Positions 6,870 through 11,892 of a stretch of 11,892 nt of DNA are shown here, one piece after another. This DNA comes from an uncultured Woeseia sp. (GTDB lineage: Bacteria; Pseudomonadota; Gammaproteobacteria; Steroidobacterales; Woeseiaceae), in NCBI GenBank assembly GCA_937925605.1, contig CALALV010000120.1, positions 1 to 11,892 of the forward strand, read 5' to 3'. Each line of letters opens with the position of its first letter. Position 1 is the stretch's first letter. The notes under the pieces are model-generated. The model was not told the DNA's origin. It made no database searches and worked only from the letters and a program-made list of their open reading frames with translations. Position numbers and translations under genes: made by a program.

Positions 6870-7502
6870 ATGACGAGGCGATACCCCGATATTCGCGCCG
6901 GGCTGCTGGCCGCGGTCCTGGCGCTGGCCACGGTACTGCCGGGCTGCGGCGGCACACCGCTCAACAGCGACCGGATCCGGGCGACCTACGGCAGCTACAC
7001 GATCACAGTGCTGGACCAGGACCGGCGCTGGCGGGTCAGCAGCCTCGCGAGCCTGCACGACGGCCGGCCGGTCACGCGGACCCTCGCGCTCGTGCGCTTC
7101 GAGAACCCGGGCCTGCGCGCGCTGGCCCGCGAGGACCGCCGGATCCGCGCGGGCGCATCGATCGGCAGCACCTTCCGCGAGTTCGGCTGGAGCATCGACA
7201 AGCCGACGATCTTCCTCGACAACGTGGCGCTGCACGGCGAGGCGCAGGCCCTCGCATCGCTGATGGACATTCGCCTGCCCGCAACGCTGGCCGTGCACGC
7301 GTACCGGTTCAACGTCCGCAGCCGCTACGGCGCATTCACCTACGCGACGATCATTGAACTGCACCACCCGGACTACCTGGACGTGGAACAGCTGGCCGAA
7401 CTCCATGCATTCCGTCCGGGCAGCGGCGGCGCCGACGGCGAGAAGCTGCTCGCGGGCCTGCGCGCCGTCCTCACCAACCTGCCGGAACAGGTCAGCCGTT
7501 GA
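6870..7502 (+). CDS. Outer-envelope lipoprotein of unknown function
   Basis: From ATG 6870 the product has 210 residues and begins with a typical lipoprotein signal peptide: basic start (TRRYPDIR), hydrophobic core LLAAVLALATV, and lipobox LPGC with the lipidated cysteine at position 26. The next residues are GGT, with no Asp at +2, which favours the outer membrane. The mature part (about 185 residues) is a mixed alpha/beta chain with stretches such as YGSYTITVLDQDRRWRVSSL and FREFGWSIDKPTIFLDN. I do not recognise a family. An in-frame GTG at 6858 has AGAGG four bases upstream and could be the true start, adding four residues. Its stop TGA (7500-7502) lies inside the last codons of the convergent transporter gene, an 11-base tail-to-tail overlap. 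Confidence 0.8.
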   Translation: MTRRYPDIRAGLLAAVLALATVLPGCGGTPLNSDRIRATYGSYTITVLDQDRRWRVSSLASLHDGRPVTRTLALVRFENPGLRALAREDRRIRAGASIGSTFREFGWSIDKPTIFLDNVALHGEAQALASLMDIRLPATLAVHAYRFNVRSRYGAFTYATIIELHHPDYLDVEQLAELHAFRPGSGGADGEKLLAGLRAVLTNLPEQVSR

Positions 7503-8490
7503 TGCCGGGCGCGCGGGGGCCTGCCGCCCCGCCGTCGACCGGTTCGCGACACGGCTCTGAGGCTGCGGCTGCCGTCAGCAGCGGCGCGGGTGCCGCCGGC
7601 GCAACCGCGGGCACGGCGCGGCCCCGCCCGCGTAGCACGAACACGTTGCCGGCGAGCACGAGCACGACACCGCCGACGAGGCCGGGCGTCAGCGCCAGCC
7701 CCTCGAACGCGACGGACAGCGCGACGGCGACGACCGGGAACAGCACGACCGCGTAGCCGGCCTTGTGGGCGCCGATGCGTCCGAGCAGCGTGAGATAGGC
7801 GCCGAACGCGACGATCGAACCGAATACGGAAAGGTAGGCTAGCGACAGCAGGTAGCCCGGCGAATAGTCGATCGTGAATTCGCGCCCGCCGAGCAGTGCC
7901 AGCGACCCTGTCAGCGCCGCGCCGTAGGCCATGCCCCAGGCATTGGATTCGACGATCGGCAGGCGGCGGCGCTGCGCGTCCTGCGAGACCATGTTGCCCA
8001 GCGAGGCGGACAGCGCGCCAAGCAGCGCGAGCAGACAGCCGAAAAGCGTCGCGTCGGACCAGGCCAGCTGCTCGACCTCGGGCAGGAAGATCGCGGCGAT
8101 CCCGGCGACCCCGAGCAGAGAACCGACGATCGCGCGCGCTTCGCTGCGTACGCCGAAGAACAGCCGCGCGTTGACCATGTTCATCCACAGCATCGTCGAG
8201 AACGCGATCGCCGCGAGCGCCGAGGTCACGTGGACCTGCGCCCGGTAGGCCAGCACGTAGTTCAGGCAGAACATCGTCAGCCCGAGCAGCAGGAAACGCA
8301 GGTGCGCCGCCGGCGGGAAGCGCAGCCGGCGGCCACGAAGCACGCACCAGGCGAACAACAGCGCAGCCGCGAGCAGGTAGCGGTAGAAGACCGACACCTC
8401 GGGCGCCACGACGCCTAGCTGGAACTCGATGGCAAGCCAGGTCGAGCCCCAGATGGCGACGGTCAGCAGGTAGAGGGCGGCGTTACTCAC
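7492..8490 (-). CDS. EamA/DMT-family transporter (ten-helix permease)
   Basis: A 332-residue inner-membrane protein with the two-repeat, ten-helix layout of the drug/metabolite transporter superfamily. The N-terminal LYLLTVAIWGSTWLAIEFQLG (6-26) is the hallmark first helix of EamA. Further hydrophobic helices fall at about 36-51, 66-82, 88-108, 119-137, 146-166, 183-201, 211-233, 245-262 and 268-286. These proteins export amino acids or other small metabolites; the substrate cannot be read here. The last 45 residues are an Ala/Pro/Gly-rich tail (AVPAVAPAAPAPLLTAAAA), whose codons overlap the lipoprotein stop. The GTG at 8488-8490 has no ribosome-binding site but overlaps the stop of the small ORF upstream. 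A MocR regulator diverges from this pair, a common arrangement for a regulator and its transporter. Confidence 0.93.
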   Translation of the reverse strand: MSNAALYLLTVAIWGSTWLAIEFQLGVVAPEVSVFYRYLLAAALLFAWCVLRGRRLRFPPAAHLRFLLLGLTMFCLNYVLAYRAQVHVTSALAAIAFSTMLWMNMVNARLFFGVRSEARAIVGSLLGVAGIAAIFLPEVEQLAWSDATLFGCLLALLGALSASLGNMVSQDAQRRRLPIVESNAWGMAYGAALTGSLALLGGREFTIDYSPGYLLSLAYLSVFGSIVAFGAYLTLLGRIGAHKAGYAVVLFPVVAVALSVAFEGLALTPGLVGGVVLVLAGNVFVLRGRGRAVPAVAPAAPAPLLTAAAASEPCREPVDGGAAGPRAPGING

Positions 8491-8653
8491 CGCAGCGGGG
8501 TTGCAGGGCGCGCGCCAGGGAGCGGCCGCGCAGTTCCCGGTAGCGGTGCAGCCGGACAGCCGGGGCCGCGAGGAGCGCCAGCCCCCGGCGCCATGCGATG
8601 CGCGGCCGGGCGCTGCGCAGTGCGGGGGTCCGGCGGCAATCGGTGCAGGTCAT
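8483..8653 (-). CDS. Small Arg-rich protein (56 residues) coupled to the EamA transporter
   Basis: I do not recognise this short protein. The ATG at 8651-8653 has GGGAG at a six-base spacing, the best ribosome-binding site of this transcript. Its TAA stop (8483-8485) overlaps the transporter's GTG by eight bases. That GTG has no ribosome-binding site of its own, which fits translational coupling. The product starts MTCTDCRRTP with a CXXC pair (C3, C6), has a weakly hydrophobic stretch WRRGLALLAAPAVRLHRY (21-38), and carries 14 arginines. It could be a genuine small regulatory or membrane-associated protein, or a leader peptide whose translation controls the transporter. No homology support is available, and in DNA this GC-rich an ORF of this size can occur by chance. 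Confidence 0.5.
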   Translation of the reverse strand: MTCTDCRRTPALRSARPRIAWRRGLALLAAPAVRLHRYRELRGRSLARALQPRCGE

Positions 8654-8681
8654 GGGCGTCTCCCGGTGCGGGGCATGGCAC

Positions 8682-8711
8682 TTGACGGTACCGGAATACT
8701 GCAGCTATAAC
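8682..8711 (+). promoter_or_regulatory. Sigma-70-like promoter of the MocR-type regulator
   Basis: TTGACG (8682-8687) and TATAAC (8706-8711) are separated by 18 bases, each one base from consensus. Transcription should begin near 8718, about 27 bases before the TTG start. It is the best promoter match in the window. Confidence 0.65.
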
Positions 8712-8727
8712 AGATTCAGTTTACCGG
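8689..8727. promoter_or_regulatory. Candidate MocR operator: TACCGG direct repeat, 33 bp apart
   Basis: TACCGG occurs at 8689-8694 (in GGTACCGGAAT) and 8722-8727 (in TTACCGGTAACG), 33 bp apart start to start, about three helical turns. The first lies between the -35 and -10, the second just after the expected transcription start. Both sit within short palindromes (CGGTACCG at 8686-8693 and TTACCGGTAA at 8721-8730). GabR-type MocR regulators are known to use paired direct repeats near their own promoters; assignment here is inference. Confidence 0.45.
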
Positions 8728-8744
8728 TAACGGAGGCTTAACAG

Positions 8745-10199
8745 TTGCTCGCGATCGACAAGGACAACGGCGCCTTCCTGTACCGCCAGGTGATCGACCT
8801 GATCAACGACCAGATCGACGGCGGCACGCTGCGGCCGGGCGACCGCCTGCCTTCCCTGCGGCGCATGAGCGAACAGATCGGCGTCAGCGTACCGACCGTG
8901 CGGCAGGCCTACGTCGAGCTCGAACGGCAGCGGCGCGTCGAATCGCGGCCGCAGTCCGGCTTCTACGTGCGCGGGCTGCCGAGCAACCCGATCGTTCGCC
9001 CCGGCGCCGCGTTCCGTGCCGAGGCCCGTCCCGGGCCGGTCGCCTGCCGCTCGCTGATCGACCGGGTCTTCGACGGGCTGTTCAGCGCCGAGCTGGTCCC
9101 GCTCGGCATCGCGAACCCGACGATGGCGAAGCCGGCGGCGAAAAGCCTGAACCGCACGATGAAGCGCGTCATGGCACGCGCCGAGGGTCGCTTGCTCACC
9201 TACGCGCCGACGCTCGGCGACGCCGGGCTGCGCCGGCAGATCGCCTACCGCTACCTCGACACGGTCGGCAGCAAGGTCGACGTCGACGGGATCTGCATCA
9301 CCAACGGCGGCCAGGAGGCTTTGCTGCTCGCGCTGCAGGCGGTCGCCGGGCCGGGCGACGTCATCGCGGTCGAGTCGCCCGGCTACCACGGCGTGCTGGA
9401 GCTGATCGACAGCCTCGGCATGCTGGCGATCGAGATCGAGACCTGCCCTGAGGAAGGCGTGCAGCTGGAGCCGCTCACGAAGACACTCGATGCCCACGAC
9501 GTCCGGGCCTGCGTGTTCTCGACGACGCTCAGCAACCCGCTCGGCGTCACGATGCCGGACGCGGCGCGGCAGGCGCTGGTCGAACTGCTCGAGAACCGCG
9601 GCATCGCGCTGATCGAGGACGACGTCTACGGCGACCTGCGTTTCGACGGCGTGCGGCCGAAACCTGCCGAGTTTCACTCGCGGCACGGCCGCGTCCTGAC
9701 CTGCGGGTCGTTCTCGAAGACGGCCGCACCCGGCTACCGGATCGGCTGGCTGCTGACCGGGCGCTACTCCGCGGAAATCGAGCGCCTGAAACGCTCCTAT
9801 TCCTGCTCGTCCGGCCTGCTGCAACAGCTCACGCTTGCCGAGTTCATCGCCAGCGGCGATTACGACCGCTACCTGAAGGCGCTGCGGCCGGTGCTGAAGT
9901 GCAACGCCGAGCGCATGGCCTGCCTGGTCGCACGGCACTTCCCGGCCGAGACGCGCATATCGCGGCCGGCCGGCGGCTCCGTGCTCTGGCTCGAGCTGCC
10001 GCGTAACGTCGACTCCGGACAGTTGTTCGACCGGGCGATCGAGCACGGCATCAGCATCGCGCCCGGGCTGATTTTCTCGCCGCGCCGGCGCTACCGGAAT
10101 TTCGTGCGCCTGAGCTACGGTCACCCGTGGTCGGAGCGGATCGAGGACGCCGTGCGCTGGCTCGGCCGGGAAGCCGCGCTCCCCGGGCTCGATTCCTGA
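8745..10199 (+). CDS. MocR-family transcriptional regulator (GntR wHTH fused to aminotransferase-like domain)
   Basis: A 484-residue DNA-binding regulator. Residues 8-77 form a GntR winged helix (YRQVIDLINDQIDGGTLRPG, then LPSLRRMSEQIGVSVPTVRQAY and SGFYVRG). Residues about 110-475 form a class I aminotransferase fold. PLP-site residues are kept: TNGGQEAL (186-193) in the phosphate-binding region, SNPLG with N264, EDDVYGDL (291-298), the Schiff-base lysine K325 in GSFSKTAAPGYRIGW, and the substrate arginine R455 in FVRLSYG. A PLP- and probably amino-compound-responsive regulator is thus expected. The TTG at 8745 is chosen because GGAGG lies eight bases upstream and the next codons give the normal N-terminus. 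It diverges from the EamA transporter pair, its most likely target, and probably controls itself too. PdxR, GabR or TauR type cannot be decided. Confidence 0.95.
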   Translation: MLAIDKDNGAFLYRQVIDLINDQIDGGTLRPGDRLPSLRRMSEQIGVSVPTVRQAYVELERQRRVESRPQSGFYVRGLPSNPIVRPGAAFRAEARPGPVACRSLIDRVFDGLFSAELVPLGIANPTMAKPAAKSLNRTMKRVMARAEGRLLTYAPTLGDAGLRRQIAYRYLDTVGSKVDVDGICITNGGQEALLLALQAVAGPGDVIAVESPGYHGVLELIDSLGMLAIEIETCPEEGVQLEPLTKTLDAHDVRACVFSTTLSNPLGVTMPDAARQALVELLENRGIALIEDDVYGDLRFDGVRPKPAEFHSRHGRVLTCGSFSKTAAPGYRIGWLLTGRYSAEIERLKRSYSCSSGLLQQLTLAEFIASGDYDRYLKALRPVLKCNAERMACLVARHFPAETRISRPAGGSVLWLELPRNVDSGQLFDRAIEHGISIAPGLIFSPRRRYRNFVRLSYGHPWSERIEDAVRWLGREAALPGLDS

Positions 10200-10266
10200 A
10201 AAGTCTATGGAAAACAGGTGGCTGGGTTTTATTTGCCGATTAAGGCCGCGTTCAGTTTCGGCGCGG

Positions 10267-10272
10267 TATGAT
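10267..10272 (+). promoter_or_regulatory. Possible -10 box (TATGAT) of the DUF3300 gene
   Basis: TATGAT lies 54 bases before the ATG in the 126-base gap after the regulator gene. No convincing -35 stands at 16-18 bases, so this is a weak call. The rest of the gap (10200-10325) shows an AT-richer patch and no clear terminator hairpin. Confidence 0.3.
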
Positions 10273-10325
10273 CCCTCCACAGTCGGCGACCTGCGCCTGC
10301 CGCGGGCCGCTGCAAGGAGGCCAAG

Positions 10326-11892
10326 ATGAAAACCCGTACCCTGTCCCAAGCATTCCCGTACAGCGCGCTGCTGTTCACGCTGCTGCTGGCGGCCGGCGCT
10401 CTGGCGCTGGCGCAGACGCCCGTCGACGAGAACGGCGAGCCGCTGGGCCCGGTGTACGGCGAGGGCTACACCGAACTGGCCGACGAGGACGCCGAAACCG
10501 CGTTGCTGTCGGACACGGACCTCGAGGAACTGGTCGGCCGCATCGCCCTGTACCCCGATGACCTGCTGGCCATCGTGCTGCCGGCGTCGACCTATCCGCT
10601 GGAAATCGTGCAGGCCGCGCGCTTCCTCGAGCAGCTCGAGGACGATCCGTCGCTGGCTGCCGACGAATCCTGGGACGATTCGGTCGTTGCGCTGCTCAAC
10701 TACCCGGAAGTCCTGCGCATGATGAGCGAGGACATCGACTGGACCTGGCAGCTCGGCGAGGCCGTCGTGGCGCAGCAGGCCGACGTCATCGCCGCCGTCG
10801 AGAACTTCCGCGACCGCGCGTACGCGGCCGGCAACCTGAAGAGCGACGACCGCCAGACCGTCAGCCGCAATGCCGACGAGGTAATCCAGATCGAGCCCGT
10901 GGACGATGACGTCATCTACGTGCCCTACTACGAGCCGGAGGAAGTCGTCGTCTACCAGCCGCGGCGCGTGTACTACTACTACCCGCACGCCTACCCCGTG
11001 TACTACTACCCGTACCCGGCCGGGCACCATTTCGTCAGCGGCTACTTCTGGGGCGTCACGACGGCCTTCCGGATCGGCTGGCTCGATCATCACCTGCTCG
11101 TGCACCACCACAGCTTTCACGGCCACCCGTATTTCGGCTGGAACTACTACGGTTCCTACTGGCGCCGCCCGAGCATCTACGTCTTCAACAACTGGTACGG
11201 CTCCTGGGGTTACAGGAACCCGTACGACCGCTACCGTCACGGCAGCTACTGGCGGCCGCGCAGCTGGCACGGCGCCCGTCCCGGGCACTACGAGGCGCGC
11301 AGCCGCTACTTCAGCAACCGCCGCCGTGCGAGCAGCCAGGACGGCTATGCCGACCGCGATCGCGACCGGCGCGACGACCGGCGCGGCGGCGAGCGTCGCT
11401 ACGGCGGCGACCGCGCCGGCATCGGGCAGCGCCGCGACGACGCCCTGCCGGGACGCGCTGCGGGCAATCGCCGCGCGGGCGGTGACAACGGGGCCGGCAG
11501 CCGGGAAGATCGCGAGATCCGGTTCAGGCCGCGTGACTCGGTGAGCGAGCGTGGCGACCGGCGTCGCGTCGCAGACGGTGTCACGGAGCGTCGCGGAACG
11601 ACGACATCATCCGACCGGCGTCGCGCGCACAACGCGAACGACGATGCCGCGTCGCGCCTCGCTGCCACGGCCGGGCCGCGCCGGCCGGTGACGCAGCCGG
11701 GCGACAATGCCCGCCGCGTCGAGGGACGCGATAACCCGCGCCCGGCGCTGGACAATCGTCGACCCGCAGCGCGCGAAGACGCTGCGCGTCGCGACCCGGT
11801 CAATCGCAGTACCCGCCCGGCGTCCCGTCCGCAGCCGGTTCGGGGCTCGTCCGGACGGCGTGACGCGGCCCGGCCTGCCGCGCCTGCCCGGT
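10326..11892 (+). CDS. Exported DUF3300 protein with Tyr/His-rich middle and Arg/Asp-rich tail (3' end cut off)
   Basis: The ATG at 10326 has AAGGAGG five bases upstream, and 522 codons are open to the edge with no stop. A signal peptide ends near residue 29 (LLFTLLLAAGALALA, then QTPVDEN). Residues about 65-215 match the DUF3300 pattern I know from E. coli YacH: LEELVGRIALYPDDLLAIVL, then YPLEIVQAARFLEQ, a conserved WDDSVVALLNYPEVL, and a closing VIYVPYYEPEEVVVYQP. A Tyr-rich run (about 214-230) and a His-rich run (HHLLVHHHSFHGH, about 256-268) follow, with many Trp/Tyr/Gly. From about residue 325 onward the chain is a low-complexity Arg/Asp/Ala tail with no visible domain. The function of DUF3300 is not established. 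The start of the gene is secure; its end lies beyond the window. Confidence 0.88.
   Translation, partial: MKTRTLSQAFPYSALLFTLLLAAGALALAQTPVDENGEPLGPVYGEGYTELADEDAETALLSDTDLEELVGRIALYPDDLLAIVLPASTYPLEIVQAARFLEQLEDDPSLAADESWDDSVVALLNYPEVLRMMSEDIDWTWQLGEAVVAQQADVIAAVENFRDRAYAAGNLKSDDRQTVSRNADEVIQIEPVDDDVIYVPYYEPEEVVVYQPRRVYYYYPHAYPVYYYPYPAGHHFVSGYFWGVTTAFRIGWLDHHLLVHHHSFHGHPYFGWNYYGSYWRRPSIYVFNNWYGSWGYRNPYDRYRHGSYWRPRSWHGARPGHYEARSRYFSNRRRASSQDGYADRDRDRRDDRRGGERRYGGDRAGIGQRRDDALPGRAAGNRRAGGDNGAGSREDREIRFRPRDSVSERGDRRRVADGVTERRGTTTSSDRRRAHNANDDAASRLAATAGPRRPVTQPGDNARRVEGRDNPRPALDNRRPAAREDAARRDPVNRSTRPASRPQPVRGSSGRRDAARPAAPAR

Noticed and set aside
5720..6964. Long form of QueC starting far upstream
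   Set aside because: The first 187 codons read antisense-like Ser/Thr/Arg-rich sequence over the zinc-ribbon gene and promoter; QueC homology begins only after 6403.
8487..8681. 64-codon Pro/Ala-rich minus-strand ORF upstream of the transporter
   Set aside because: Different frame from the 56-codon ORF, Pro/Ala/Arg-rich, and no ribosome-binding site as good; the 56-codon frame is preferred.
10200..10260. Possible terminator after the MocR regulator (AAAAC...GTTTT and a GGGTTTTATTT stretch)
   Set aside because: Stem is only five mostly A-T pairs with a ten-base loop; not a convincing intrinsic terminator.
8721..11288. Very long open frame (855 codons) on the minus strand across the regulator and DUF3300 genes
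   Set aside because: It runs antisense to two well-supported genes, has the Arg/Val/Asp-rich composition of a shadow frame in GC-rich DNA, and has no ribosome-binding site or recognisable domain.

Overview
The window is a GC-rich, gene-dense chromosomal segment. It suggests a gammaproteobacterium: a QueC/QueE pair with the CX14CX2C form of QueE, a proteobacterial lipoprotein, a DUF3300 protein of the E. coli YacH type and MacA/MacB-like export genes. I cannot name the genus. I see no rRNA, tRNA, CRISPR array, insertion sequence or phage gene, and base composition looks uniform, so this reads as ordinary core/accessory chromosome rather than an island.

Positions 1-6767 hold an unbroken run of minus-strand genes with tiny gaps or overlaps. 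In transcription order they are: a Cys-rich zinc-ribbon protein, queC, queE (preQ0 branch of queuosine/7-deazaguanine synthesis), an anchored protein of unknown function, and a four-gene tripartite export cassette. The cassette comprises a membrane fusion protein, an ABC ATPase, and two different MacB/FtsX-type permeases; the last permease is cut by the window edge. A perfect TATAAT sits just ahead of the first gene. The 108-base gap before the fusion protein may split the run into two transcription units.

Positions 6870-7502 hold a divergent lipoprotein gene of unknown function. Its end overlaps the end of the next gene by 11 bases. Positions 7492-8653 (minus) encode an EamA/DMT transporter and, immediately upstream and overlapping it, a previously easy-to-miss 56-codon ORF with a strong ribosome-binding site. 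Diverging from these is a MocR/GntR-type regulator (8745-10199). The intergenic region holds a clear sigma-70-like promoter and a TACCGG direct repeat 33 bp apart, which could be the regulator's operator. The likely module is a MocR regulator controlling a coupled small protein and transporter.

Positions 10326 to the end hold the start of an exported DUF3300 protein with a Tyr/His-rich middle and a very long Arg/Asp-rich tail that runs off the window.

A recurring trait is heavy use of non-ATG starts (GTG, TTG and probably CTG), mostly in translationally coupled genes. I see no clearly novel multi-gene system. The best leads are the small ORF upstream of the transporter, the MocR operator candidate, the CTG start of the fusion protein, and the linkage of queuosine genes with an export cassette.
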